64,000 nt of DNA from Pomphorhynchus laevis (GCA_012934845.2 WNNJ02001791.1:1-64000); one strand, 5' to 3'. Positions 47,434-59,704 are shown, counted from the stretch's first letter. The notes: generated by a model not told the origin, from the letters alone. Program-made: numbers and translations.

Positions 47434-48130
47434 TTAAATAACTATAACGCATATCTAAAAAATGAAACTATCAAGTAAACATATATGGATAAAATTGAAT
47501 TAATAGAATCCTTTAATATTTTAATAAATCAAAATTATTTAAAGGTAGGGACATCTATATTTAGACAAATAAAAGGTGTTCCAATTGGAGGTAATAGTAG
47601 ACTAATTAAAGCTGGCTTATTTTTAAGCTTTATCGAATATGAATTTGTTCATAACTGTTTAAAGCATAAATCTTGGATTATATAAAGATATATAATATAT
47701 GTTTCTATATATTGATGATATATGTGAATTTAATTCTAGCAAATTCTATTTAATAAGTGAACAAATTTATCCAAAAAGTCATTAAATTAACATCAATTAA
47801 AACTACTTAAAATTTACATCTTAAGATGACATATTTAAATTTACAAGAAACATAATTTTGCATAAGCTTTCATACATACCATATAATATAAAATATAATA
47901 CATTAAATAATAAAATTTTAAGAATTGCAACAATTTGTAAAGATATTGATTTTCTTCAAAATCATTTAAATAATTTAATACATGCATATTTTAAATTAGG
48001 TTACTATAAAAATACCATCAAACAGAAAATAGTAAAATATATAAATCAACACAATAATATTAAAAATAAATTTAAAATCATTAGTGGCAAATTTTTATGG
48101 ATGAATAATACATAATATACTTTGTATTAG
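47060..48130 (+). mobile_element. Penelope-like element, broken reverse-transcriptase copy
   Basis: Pieces in order: 'YMNKILEVINAQFKKY', 'INTYDFSTFYTNLDL' (motif A region), 'FRQIKGVPIGGN' (motif equal to QxxGxPMG in Penelope RTs), 'FLYIDDICEFN' (catalytic YIDD), then 'YLNLQET'-like and later parts to 48115. Penelope-type reverse transcriptases are related to telomerase and prime at exposed 3' ends. An (AT)n microsatellite sits inside this copy. It is broken several times. Much of it is nearly identical, in inverted orientation, to 50.28-51.08 kb. Confidence 0.75.
47349..47431. repeat. (AT)n microsatellite, about 80 bases
   Basis: An uninterrupted TA alternation inside the Penelope-like copy; the inverted copy at 50.6 kb has only a short TATATATG run at the equivalent place, so this array expanded after the copies separated. 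Confidence 0.95.
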
Positions 48131-48139
48131 AATAAGATA

Positions 48140-48720
48140 GTATATAGTTTTATCAGAGGAAATACATCATTAGCATGTATTAATATTAATGATAAAGAAA
48201 CTATACATCTTGATATGAGCATTAAATTAACATTAATTAAAACACGCTTTATACAAATCTAGATTTAGCAAATATTAAAGAAGCGTAATAAAAATTTATT
48301 AATGTTATATTATATACATATATATGTTATAATAAATATAACGCCTATCTAACAAAAATTAAACCATAAAGTAAATATAAATATTGATAAAATTGAATTA
48401 ATAGAATCCTTAAATATTTTGATAAATCCAAATTATTTAATTGTAGGAACATCTATATTGGTTGTGATAATTGAGACGACAATATCCTTATTTGTTGAGG
48501 GAATTGTTCGTTACAATCAAAATTGATTAATGATTAAGCCTTGCAGGCAAACACACAAACTGTAAACTTTTGTAAACTTTTTGAGAATTTTATAAAACGT
48601 TAGAAAATTTAATTAATCTTATATTAGGAAAACATACATAAATATGCTATAATGACTATAACGCCTATCCGACAAAAATTTAACAATCAAATAAATAATC
48701 GATAGAACTAAAGATTACAT
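48140..48720 (+). mobile_element. Scrambled Penelope-like fragments
   Basis: Three pieces repeat parts of the neighbouring copy out of order: 48180-48250 (post-YIDD region), 48250-48480 (motif A to the region before the QxxG box), and 48590-48690 (motif A end again). They suggest repeated truncated insertions or internal rearrangement. Confidence 0.6.
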
Positions 48721-49060
48721 AAATCTGTCAGATATGCTCTCTGGCAGATTGTTCGGTATGAGATCATGAAGATCGATTGAAATCGGGTTGGTGATCCTTT
48801 GATGGATGTTTATTTGTCTATTGAATAGTTGCTAGTCCACACAAGTAACTTTCGCTTTGTAAAACCAGCTACAGAATTCTTCCTTCATGACTTCCAATCC
48901 CATACACGCTGACTACTAGCGGCACCATTGTCACATCTGTTTTCGTTTAGCCCGCTTTCCGTCACATATTGGTAGCCTCGGGCTCATCAGAAGGCTGACT
49001 ACCAAATCTTCTCCTTTCGAAATTTGACTCATCTGAGAAATTCATCATCATAATAATCTA
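48720..49060. other. Less AT-rich block of unknown nature
   Basis: It contains TAGCCCGCTTTCCGTCACA and GGTAGCCTCGGGCTCATCAG. On the minus strand the latter gives CTGATGA followed at once by a GCC-CGA-GGC hairpin, as at the start of a hammerhead core, but GAAA does not follow. No open frame; flanked by Penelope-like debris. Confidence 0.4.
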
Positions 49061-49680
49061 ATATCAAATTTGACTCATAATCATAGTAATTAAGATAAAT
49101 TTTTGGTGTAATTGTAATAATAGAAGAGTAAATAAATAAAGTAATAATAATAAATAATACAAAAAGTTGCGGATATATTAATTAATATATCATAATATAA
49201 TTATATATATTATATATATCATATATCATAAACTTTCGTATATCATAATATAAACTTTTTTGCAAAATAAAGATTATTTTTATTATTTTATAATTGCTTA
49301 ATAGACAAGGTCGTAATTAAGGTCGTAGCGTTTATGATTACAGTAACGATAATGGCCGTAAAAGGTTAAAGGCAGCCAAATGAATGAACCGTTATCTCCA
49401 TTTAATACAGAATGGGTGGAATTATACACTCAATTGAACTTTAAACTTATTGATTTTTGAATACTGGAATTGTGATTATAACAGCAATGCAACGTTGTTT
49501 AATCTGTCAATTACATTCAATATCAATAAAAAAATAGTTTAATTTAAAGATTTCATAAAATATTAAATGCTTAGTTTTATGGATTGTATTACCTCACTTT
49601 GTGGTGAATGGTCAATTAAGGAAAATTAACAATTCACAATTTAATAACTGAGCTAACTGAGTATACGTATTTAATATATA
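49061..49680. other. AT-rich intergenic stretch
   Basis: No gene seen. ACTGAGCTAACTGAGTATACG near 49.65 kb (read as two short words) resembles the GACTCAGTTAGCTGATC word of the repeats at 60.25 and 60.95 kb. Confidence 0.35.
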
Positions 49681-50135
49681 ACATAAACAAAACATAATAA
49701 TGCTAAATCAAAATTTAACAATTAAATAATAAAATAAAAATTCGTTTTAAGATTTTTTATAATTTATATCAAGTTAAAATTAAAAGTTGAACTTTTAAAA
49801 TTGAAACAAGTTTTATATAGTTTATAAAATTCAAAAAATTAAATTATAAATAATTAATTATAAATAATATATGATTGTTATATAAATTTTATATAATTTA
49901 TAATTAAAATGATTTTAAATAATAAAATAAATAATTGTTTTAGATTTTTTATAATTTATATCAAGTTAAAATTTAAAATTGAAATTTAAAATAAAAGTCA
50001 ATTTTTATGAATTGACTAATAAATAACAGACGTTGTATCAGAATAAGGATTAGAGGTCATCAGGAGCAACTGCTATGCTATCAGGTTTTAACGCTCAACT
50101 TCTCTACACAACATAGCAGCGGGGCCAAAGTATAT
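49680..50135 (-). repeat. Interspersed repeat, copy 2
   Basis: Inverted relative of 36075-36345. In this copy the block AATTTATATCAAGTTAAAAT appears twice (about 49.76 and 49.96 kb), an internal duplication of roughly 190 bases. It lies immediately next to the Penelope-like copy at 50160-53420. Confidence 0.65.
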
Positions 50136-50159
50136 TATTAAATATATTATATATTAATA

Positions 50160-53100
50160 TTAATATATTATATAAATACAAACTATATTATTTATTATAG
50201 TAGTTTTAGTTAATGTTAATCTAATGTTCATATCTAGATGTATACTTTCTTTATCATCAATATTGGTTTTGTTAAGAATAAGGCTTTTTGGATAAATTTG
50301 TTCACTTATTAAATAGAATTTGCTAGAATTAAATTCACATATATCATCAATATATAGAAACATATATTATATATCTTTATATAATCCAAGATTTATGTTT
50401 TAAACAGTTATGAACAAATTCATATTCTATAAAGCTTAAAAATAAGCCAGCTATAATTGGTCTACTATTACCTCTTATTGGAACACCTTTTATTTGTCTA
50501 AATATAGATGTCCCTACCTTTAAATAATTTTGATTTATTAAAATATTTAAGGATTATATAAATTCAATTTTATCCATATATTTATATTTACTTAATGGTT
50601 TAATTTTTGTTAGATAGGCGTTATAGTTATTATAACATATATATGTATATCTATTTCTAAATATAAGATTAATTTATTTTTCTAATGCATCTTTAATATC
50701 TGCTACATCTAGATTTGTATAAAGCATACTAAAGTCGTATGTATTTATATTCTGAAAATTTATTCCTTTTGTGTGTTCTAAAAATTCTTTTGTAGAATTA
50801 ATAATGAAATAGCTTTTATACCAGTATTAATTTCGATTACTCTACAATATTTCTTGAAGTGTGTTTTAATTACTTTAAGTATTTTATTCATATAGACAGA
50901 AAGTGGTTTTAATGTACATTTAAACGCACTACATATGAACCTAGGTTTTATTGGATTTTTATGTAATTTTGGATTCCAATATAATATAGGTATAGTTTTA
51001 TTATCTAATTCAACCTTTATACCCTTTTTATCCATTATAGAACAATGACTTGTAATAATTGTTTCTAAACTTAAATCACTACGTTCATATGTTGTGTTAA
51101 TATTTAAATCATTAGAATTTACCTCTTTCATCAGTATATCATAATAAAGCTTTTTGCATATAAAGACAAAGTTATTACTAGCTTTAACAATAGTTGTTAT
51201 TATATAGTTATCCCTTAATTTAGTAAGTTTTGTTACATATCTTTATTAATTTGATCTTTCCTTTTATAATTGTTTGTTATTTTCATTTTATTTTTAATTT
51301 TATCAAATATATAATCTTTTCAAATGTTTATCTTAGATATATTTGAGCTTTCACCATTAATCAGCTTACTAAAGTAAGCATTTTGGCCCTTCGAATTAAA
51401 AATTTTATTTCTATTGTTATTATTTAATCTATATTTATATACCCTTTTGATATCAGTTTCCTTAATTCATTGTTTTTAATTAATTCTAGATTATGAGTGC
51501 ATATGTGTTCATTTATTTAATCAAAATTTAGACTTTTGCAACTGTATTGTTTCTTTAATGTTTCTAATATCATCGTTACATAGTCACATATTGATTTCAA
51601 TTCTTTATTATAAATACAAATTTTTCGTTCTAATGGCGGTAACAACTTATGCCTTATTTTAGGAATATATTTACTTAAATCTGACCCTATTATTTCTTTA
51701 CTTTTAGAATTATTTAAAAGTCCGGCTATATTTATGTTATCTATACATTTATTAATGAAGTTTATGGTTAATGTATATTTTCTATTCTTATTATTAACAT
51801 TTATTGTACGATTATAGTATTTTGTATTACAATAACTGTCTATTGTACAACTTAGCCTATCATAGTCGTTAATTAATTTTTGATTTATTGAACATGTGAT
51901 ATCTTTAGAAAAACTTCTTATATTTATAAAGATCTTTCAACTTTTTATCTCTTAAAAGTTGTTTCTATATTTCTAATTGTTCATTTATATACATACCTTT
52001 TTTAATATTTTTAACTCTATTTTTCTTTTATCGCCATGATTTATTGGCTTGCGTTTAGCCTAATTATTATAATATAATTGTTTATTATTTACTATACTAC
52101 TTCTGTCAATTCCTTGTACCACGTCATTCAATCCTAATGGGTACATGGAATTAAGCGTTTTAATCCAAAAATCTTCTTTTTCTAATAGTTTTTGATTTAA
52201 TATTGTCTTTTATTCTTCAATAATATGTTCTAAAATAAATAATTTACAGTTTTTAATATTATGTACTATTATGTTGTATATGTACTATTATGTTATTATA
52301 TGTGTTGTCTAAACCTAGTTTTGACATTTGATATGTTTTTCACATATATTGTAGTACACATGTACATTGTATTACACTACACCTGTGGTATTTCAGTTAC
52401 AATTATCATTTATATTTAACGAAAAACATGTTTTTTATATTACTTACAAAGCCATTATTATTCATAACATCAAGAGGGTTTGTAATTTTTCTGTTACATT
52501 TAAAATATCTAAAATTAAAATCTTTACTACTTACTTATGGTTCTAATCTGGTTGGGTGCATGTAACTTTTGTTAAGTCATAATTTTTAATGTTGTTTTTC
52601 CAGTGTCGCCACCCAGTTTAGTTGACTCAGACTAAACTTACACGCTATCTAGCAGCATCTGACAGGGGGCTGCCCTGCCCAAGGCGGTTGCAGGCTGGAC
52701 AAGATCTAGAAAGATATGTAACATTCTACACTACCTGATTGTTGGCCTTTACCTGTATTTAAACGTGATAACGTGCAACTGTGTACATTTATTAGAGTGT
52801 AAACACCTTGAGATACAGACGTTTCCCATTTTTAAAGTTAATTTACAAAAATAGAAAAATAAAAATTCATCAACTTGTTTGAAAATAACAGAAATACTAA
52901 TAAATACTAATACTAATGTCGTATCAATAATACATAGTTTCAGTATTTCTGACAGAGATTATATTACCGGGAAAACAAAGTCCACAAGTTAATAATAACT
53001 TGTCAGTAGAACAAATCAGGTCAGATAACTGAGTCTACGCATTTTATACTATATATGAATTATTATCTCTTAAAAGTTGTATTAATACTTCTAATTGTTC

Positions 53101-53420
53101 ATAAATATACTTATCTTTTTTAATATTTTTAAGTCTATTTTTCTTATTCCTTTAATCACCATGACTTCTTGGTTTGCGTTAGAGCGGATTATTATAAAAT
53201 AGTTGTTTATTATGTACTATACTACTTCTGCCAATGTGTTGTACCACGTCATTCAATCCTAATGGGTACATGGAATTAAGCGTTTTAATCCAAAAATCTT
53301 CTTTTTCTAATAGTTTTTGATTTAATATTGATGTGTTTTCTTCAATAATCTGTTCTAAAAAATAAATTACAATCTCCAATATCATGTCCAGTTAATCTCA
53401 TATGTTTATGAAATATAGTT
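50160..53420 (-). mobile_element. Penelope-like element with endonuclease-like region upstream of RT (permuted, Naiad-like), broken
   Basis: Read on the minus strand. First, 53385-53179 encodes 'KEDFWIKTLNSMYPLGLNDV', the end of a GIY-YIG endonuclease as seen in permuted Penelope-like elements. A second, degenerate copy of the same segment lies at about 52300-52060. Next come helical sequence near 51.68-51.54 kb ('KYIPKIRHKLLPPLERKI'), then the RT: 'IPILYWNPKLHKNPIKPRFI' (51.0 kb), motif A with 'FSMLYTNLD'-like sequence, 'GVPIRGN'-like box, and 'FLYIDDICEFN' (50.36 kb). In canonical Penelope elements the GIY-YIG domain is C-terminal; in the permuted clade it is N-terminal, as here. Several breaks. 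Confidence 0.65.
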
Positions 53421-54550
53421 TGACTATTATGCTTTATATTATATATGCGTTGCCTAAACCTAGTTTTTAACATTTGTTTTTAAATTCATATCCTAGTAAG
53501 TTGTTAATTGAATTAATTAATTCTATTAAATTTTATATCATTCAATTAATTCAGAATTAAGGAAAATTTGACAGATTTATCATTTCACGCAGTTTTTCCA
53601 AGCAATTTTTGATAGTTGAAAAGTTAAGTAAACATTTGCTCCCCTTATCAATATTTATGGATTGAGATAAAGACTTGCAACCATGGAATATTTGTCTTTA
53701 AAATATTTAAAGAATATTTATTCGATTGTTTGGCTCTGTTTATTGATAAATTGAAATTGTTGAAATTTAAATTATTTTGTCGCTGGTATTACACAAATGT
53801 AAAAATGATATTTCAAGTAATACAAGATGTATCACTATATGTAGGAAGCGAAATTTATCTAAAAAACTTTTTTATTATAATAACATTTAATTGTCTAATC
53901 TATTATATTAATTTTCATGTTATTGTTTAAAGTCATAATAAAATAAATTGAAATTTGTTCTCTCATGATTAAATTACAAGATATATATTTAGACAAGGAA
54001 AGCAACAATGTCATTAAGCCCAAATTTTAATCAAAACAGTTTGATAAAAAATATTAGTTTAAAATTATTATTCAAAAATTGTATTGTTTTGTATTTTAAT
54101 AAATTTGTAATTTCAATTGTGATTAAATATTATAGTTATATTTTTTATAAATAAAATCATGGAGTTTAATCAAGTTCTGAGGAATGTAGATTCGATCCAA
54201 TTTAAAACTAAAATTAGTTTAAATTTAATTTTAGATAAACTTTGTAGTCTACAAATTCATTTAAACACATTATAATTAATATATGTAATTCTCAAAAACG
54301 TCATAATCTTCCTATAGAGTAGCCAATAAAATCCTAATTATCAAGCCAGCAAAAATCGGACAGATTAAAGTATAAAAATAAGCATGTAAACTTATAAAGC
54401 TGTAAGTTACGTCACATTATGCGTTATAATACGAGCAAACTAGTACATAAGGTCACTGAGCATCGGTGTGTGCAATTTAGTACGGATAATTTAAAAAGTA
54501 GGTTACACATGTGAAATAAAATACACTGGAGCTATATAAACCTCGCAAGT
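53421..54550. other. AT-rich intergenic stretch upstream of the secreted-protein gene
   Basis: No gene seen. A plus-strand frame at 53730-53930 is open for 66 codons but hydrophobic and AT-driven, without splice support. Confidence 0.4.
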
Positions 54551-54600
54551 ATATAAAGTATATACGTTATCAAGGAACGCTTTAGCAAGGATATAAAGTA
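54534..54600 (+). promoter_or_regulatory. TATA-like elements upstream of 54616 gene
   Basis: TATATAAA at about 54535 and TATAAAG at 54552 and 54592 precede the ATG at 54616. The first or second is at a usable distance for a core promoter with a short leader. In DNA this AT-rich such words also arise by chance. Confidence 0.3.
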
Positions 54601-54615
54601 TAAAGTGCATCAACA

Positions 54616-55899
54616 ATGTGTGGACTCTATTACGTTGTGTTGAGTTCTCTTCTAATCTACCCTATCTTTAATCTGGAAAGCAGTCAAATTTTTAAAGAAT
54701 TCGCCGAAGTTCAGCTACTATTAGTTAAGCCATATCTCAAGCTAACCAATAAAGACTTTAATCACGTATTTACTGCCTCAATCACAGCACGCTATGCCGC
54801 TAACTTGGAACCAGTTCCGTTTAGAATTAATCGATTCCCAGGTCATGTCGACGCACAATGCTCAAACAATGTAAATCACTCGTATCCGTGTGAGATTGTA
54901 GATCTTAGCAAAGCATTATTCCGCAACAAAAATACAGGTACTTACCAGGTTTTAAATTTACAAGATGTTCAGTTCAATATAAATCCATTTGATAAATACG
55001 TGGTGATTGAATTACTTAACGATCAAATGCCGGGTCCTTTTTATCTGAATTTCATGCATTCCGGAACTGTATGGAAGCAACTCACAGAACTTAACTTTAA
55101 AAGAGATTCGGTAAGCATTACATTATGGGCATATATATCAAATCAACTTGAGATGGCGTATGAACCGCCAGAGAATGTGCGACTTGTTATTAACGACATC
55201 AAACCCAACATGCTAAATGGCATTGCTGAATCCAAACCGATGTGTAAATTACAAAGTCTATCAAATACGATAGGCATGTATAAAGACCATGATTTACATT
55301 ATTACATGCTTCCGAAATGGGTAAGTGGCTCAACCACTGAAGTGATGCCGATTTTACGAATGGAATATATGTACAAGACTATTACATATGTTGAATTTAA
55401 AGTCGAATTTTCAAATTCAATAACAGGCTATTTCTATGATATATTGCGTATGTCTATGCCTCCGCAGTCCATGTTCCCAGGTGGCAATGCTATAATTAAA
55501 AGAAATGGATTACTATCCGATACTCAACTTCTAAATTCATATGTTAATTATGATAGCACCAATTATAGCTCTTATGATGTGATGAGCAGTGTTAACACCG
55601 ATGTTATTTACATTCGTCAAGCACTACCCGTGCCTGTGAAAGCTGCAGGCGAATTATCCCGTGAACAGTATGACGCGAACTCAATTTACATTAGTATGAC
55701 AGTTAACAATACTGGATTGAAAGCTGTTGAACATATAATTATCAAAGAGATATTTGGGCCAAATGTCGTTCCAAAAGTAGTAACTAATGAAAGCTTACCT
55801 TCCTATTACGTCAACGATGACAATACGGAGCTCACGTTCGAATTAAGTTTAGCACCTAAAATGTCTATTGATTTTCATTACATTATTCAACTATCCTAA
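54616..55899 (+). CDS. Unknown secreted protein, 427 residues, single exon
   Basis: An intact, intronless frame with visibly higher GC than its flanks. Residues 1-20 form a signal peptide ('LYYVVLSSLLIYPIFNL'); there is no second hydrophobic segment or GPI-type tail, so it is probably released. Four Cys follow the signal or lie in the mid-part ('AQCSNN', 'YPCEIV', 'PMCKLQ'), allowing disulfides, and several N-glycosylation sites occur (NVNHS, STNYSS, NNTG, NESL). Predicted as mostly beta from alternating patterns ('YVVIELLNDQ', 'SVSITLWAYI', 'ISMTVNNTG', 'LTFELSLAPKMSIDFHYIIQ'). I recognise no domain. Being single-exon in a neighbourhood of intron-rich genes, it may be a retrocopy, a transferred gene or a fast-evolving effector; none is shown. 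Confidence 0.85.
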   Translation: MCGLYYVVLSSLLIYPIFNLESSQIFKEFAEVQLLLVKPYLKLTNKDFNHVFTASITARYAANLEPVPFRINRFPGHVDAQCSNNVNHSYPCEIVDLSKALFRNKNTGTYQVLNLQDVQFNINPFDKYVVIELLNDQMPGPFYLNFMHSGTVWKQLTELNFKRDSVSITLWAYISNQLEMAYEPPENVRLVINDIKPNMLNGIAESKPMCKLQSLSNTIGMYKDHDLHYYMLPKWVSGSTTEVMPILRMEYMYKTITYVEFKVEFSNSITGYFYDILRMSMPPQSMFPGGNAIIKRNGLLSDTQLLNSYVNYDSTNYSSYDVMSSVNTDVIYIRQALPVPVKAAGELSREQYDANSIYISMTVNNTGLKAVEHIIIKEIFGPNVVPKVVTNESLPSYYVNDDNTELTFELSLAPKMSIDFHYIIQLS

Positions 55900-58490
55900 C
55901 AGCCGTATTGTATTTAGCTAGACATAAAATATAAAATTCGAATATTTATTTTTAATAATAATTTATTATCTATAATATTTTTATTAATTATTTCATCTTA
56001 TTGCTATTATTTACATTTAATTAATTTTAATTAATTCATTAAATTTTTCTACTATTTACATTTAATTTACATTCGGAAATAATTTTAGCACAAACATTAT
56101 ATATTTAACATAATTTTAGCAAAAACATTTTAATAATTTATTTACATTCATTATCCATAATATTTTTATTATTTATTTCACCTAATCATCCTCTTATTTA
56201 CATTTAATTATTTACATTTAATTAATTTTAATTAATTAATTTAATTTTGCTACTATTTACATTTAACTATGGAAAACAATAAGAAAAACAACGTATTTTA
56301 GCACAAACATTTGAGAATTATCTAGTTTGATAAGAATTGTATTTATTATTGCAAAACAACTTTGTGGCAAATATATTTAATTGCAATATATAAAAATATA
56401 TTTAACTTCCTAAATGCAATTATTAGCATGTTAACCGATTATCCATTAGAGGAAAATCAAATGACAATACAAGGCATTTTCGGCTTTAAATGTATAAGCA
56501 TTTCGTACCATCCATAAATTTGAGTATTCAAGTTTAAAATTTTCAAGTTTTATTCAGTTTATTTATATACGATATTAGTGAAATAATATTTGTAATTCAT
56601 AAATATCAATAAAGACATTTTCTAAAATACAGTTGTGAGAAATCGATTTTAGAAATAATCAGAACTTTAATCTAGTAGAAACAATTGAAAATAATTTATC
56701 AAAACAAATAAATTAAAATAAAACTGATGTTTACTTTTTCACTCAAAAGCGACAAATCACTTTGTCAAAGACATTTTTGTTTTGCAACGTGATATTTGAT
56801 AATTACAAATTAATAAAAGCATAATCAGGTTGATCAAACAATCCTTATCGTTAGTGAACCTGAAACAATTTTTAGTTTAACATCGATAATGTATGATTGT
56901 TATTTTTATTTTCAATAAAATTAAATGAAATATAAATTAATTTCTTGGAAATCCTTAAATGAGCGTTTAGTCATGTCAGCATTCTGCTTATCATACAAGT
57001 AACTTATCTACTACACGTCATATTAAGTAGAAAATATGGACTTGGAAGAGGAACCATACTGTTATTTAAGTATTAAATGTAATTGCTTTTACAAACAAGC
57101 TGTTATCACCCAGAATACGATTGCATAACATTAACTTTATAACATATATAACATTCTTTAACGTTCTAACATTAACTTATATATAAATTAATATAATATA
57201 TTAACTATATATATTAACTCTTAACTTCTATATATAAAGATTATCAGTGTGCTGAAGGTGCCGATATTATTTTATGTTTCGGTTTCTATTCTTAAACCAA
57301 ATAATTACGAGATCAAATACATACTTATATACTTACAGGAATTACAAATATACAATTATATTAAATATAATTTCAAATTATATATGAAAATTATTATAAT
57401 TAGTAAATATTATAATTATATTGCTTATATATAACTTTATTAGCAATAAAATTACCAAAAAATAAAATATAAATAGTTTTCAATAAAAATACTTTATTTT
57501 AAATATAAGTATTTTAATTTAATTTTTTTTAAATATTTCGTTTCAGCTAACTAATTTAATACAATGATTTAAAAGTTAACACAACTTTTCTAGATTAAAA
57601 TATTTCTTCGTAATATGAAAAAATAAAGTTGTAATCTTTAAAAAATTATATAATCAAACATATTAACGATATCGAAAAATACAAACGCTTTTTTAAACTT
57701 TCTAAATTGTTATTTTCTAAATTGTTATATCTGAATAATTAAAATAAGCTTATGTGAAATATAAGATAGGCTTAACTATCAAATTAGTATATGAAACAAA
57801 TAGGCGTTTAATTTATTTTAATAGATTGTGTTGTAAAGACAATATAAACTTAATGTAAAATTCCCGAAACCTTCATATTTTTGATATTCTTTGTGGTAAC
57901 CTTGTCAATTAGCATTTTATATTTAATTCTTAGTTCAGATTAAATATTTATAAATTTGAATAGAAAATAATTTAACATAATGTTCTCGAATGATTTATAA
58001 TAAGATTGTGTAAATCTAAAGTCATTTTTATAATTGTAAATCGTCATTTTTATAAATCGAAAGATTTATAAAAATAACGAAAAATACGTGCATGCAACAA
58101 TGTTTCATCCACATTAATATGGGATACGTATTTTTAAAGAGGGCACTGAAATGCATGATCAATTTTAAATACCGCTAGAGTAAGAATATTATGTATTTAA
58201 TGTCAACTTTTAATGCATGAATTACTGGAACCAAATATCAACATAACGTCAAAATTGACAAAATTTTGGAATTTACCCATGTCCAGTTAGCAAATTTGGT
58301 AAAGCGATAACGTCGAAAGCATCATTATATTTTACTCTTAATAATAAATTAACGGGATTCAGACTGTAAATCTAATATAATTAAAATAAAATTGTGTGAA
58401 ATATATGCTTAGTTTTTTAAGAGATAATAATTCATTAATTTTAAATGATTTTATAAATTGTTAATCAATGTAAAATGTAATTGCGAGAAA
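55900..58490. other. AT-rich intergenic stretch
   Basis: No gene assembled. About 55.95-56.30 kb has repeated ATTTACATTTAATTAATTT words. A 70-base segment at 57866-57940 (ATATTCTTTGTGGTAACCTT and TTAGCATTTTATAT) repeats 58770-58840, at the start of the retroelement fragment. A 16-base inverted repeat lies at 58.05-58.08 kb. Confidence 0.45.
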
Positions 58491-58491
58491 T

Positions 58492-58845
58492 CTAGTCTAG
58501 CTGAAAGGTAGGAATACTCCTATCATGCGCTGATTCCAGAATGCATGGTGCGTTTCTCTTCTGCAACGCACAACAAAGGTGTTGTATGAAATGCGTGGCG
58601 GTTCGAAGATCATTTGTTGTCGAGATAAGCATTCTCCCGATTCTTCGCAAGAAAGCAGTTGTGATTGGTTCTACAGCGCCAAGAGTCTCGATTGCCATCA
58701 TAAGGAAGATGTAGATTGACAAGTCCAAACACTCAGATTTGGTCTGATTTCGCACATCCGCCTGAACCCTCATATTTATGGTATTCCTTGTGGTAACCTT
58801 GCCAATTGGCATTTTATATAGAATTCTTAGTGCATATGATATATT
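58492..58845 (-). mobile_element. LINE-type ORF tail, fragment
   Basis: A minus-strand frame of 106 codons (58812-58492), far less AT-rich than its flanks, reads 'DVRNQTKSECLDLSIYIFL', 'MMAIETLGAVEPITTAFLRR' and 'LRTATHFIQHLCCALQKRN'. A segment with D(x)R(x)...L, then 'ETLG', 'FLRRIGRML' and a final basic helix is how many LINE-type polyproteins end. No RT box is present. The outermost 70 bases recur at 57866-57940 in the same orientation, so a second, shorter remnant exists. Confidence 0.45.
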
Positions 58846-59530
58846 TACAAATTTGAAAATAAAATAATTTATATTTATTAAAATTATTTTTCAAAATAAC
58901 AAAGTACGAAATAATCTTAAAAACCGTGAAAATTGCTAATTATTTTGGATAGATTTGAAACAATACATGTGTTTATTAAAAATTCAAAGCACTACAGATT
59001 CTGAATCGACATTTTTGAAATTACAACCGATTGAAAAGAAATAATTATAACAGCTGCAAGCTTAGCATTAAAAAGATGTATCGAGTATTTTTACGCATTG
59101 GTGAAGTGTTAAATGGATTCGATAGAGCAATATTATATATCAATGCAATACCTAATGTATAATGACACTATTAATACTACATATCGCCAACTATAATCGC
59201 ACTAAATTGATATGTCAATCAGATGTCATCTTGTAATTAAACAAACGAACGTGGTTGAAGCAAATCTGTTGTTTTGGTTCAAGCATGTCAAAATTATGTT
59301 ACACGTTTATAGTTTTATATGAACTGATTCATAAGGTTTGAATACAAGTAAAGATCATTGGAAGCAAGTGGTCTTCTGGCTTTAAAATACAGTCTAAGAA
59401 AACAGTAAATCACTTTGCTGCTGCAGAGCAAATAAGAAAGGACCAAATGATGTCAATGGTTATACCTGCGGGGAACACTTGCTAACGTTTGTAAAATCTA
59501 CATTTGAAAACAGTATGTTTTATTCAAATT
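58846..59530. other. AT-rich stretch without recognised feature
   Basis: A mildly GC-richer part at 59.22-59.48 kb (GTGGTCTTCTGGCTTTAAAA, CTGCGGGGAACACTTGCTAAC) shares GGxxxACTTGCTAACxTTT with 60.01 kb, so it is probably repeat debris. Confidence 0.35.
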
Positions 59531-59600
59531 AATACGCTCTATACAAATTTAGATTTTGCTAATATTAAAGAAGCGTTAGAAAAATTAATTATACATAATT
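59530..59600 (+). mobile_element. Penelope-like motif-A fragment
   Basis: CGCTCTATACAAATTTAGAT and GCTAATATTAAAGAAGCG repeat the 'LYTNLDLANIKEA' region of the copies at 47.27 and 48.25 kb. CAGTATGTTTTATTCAAATT, which precedes it, recurs at 60.77 kb before another such piece. Confidence 0.55.
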
Positions 59601-59704
59601 GGTTGTCATATATAATTATAAATAATATTATTATTTAATAATAAATATAAACTCTAATTATTTTGATAAAATTATATATTATATAGCATATATTATATAT
59701 AAAA

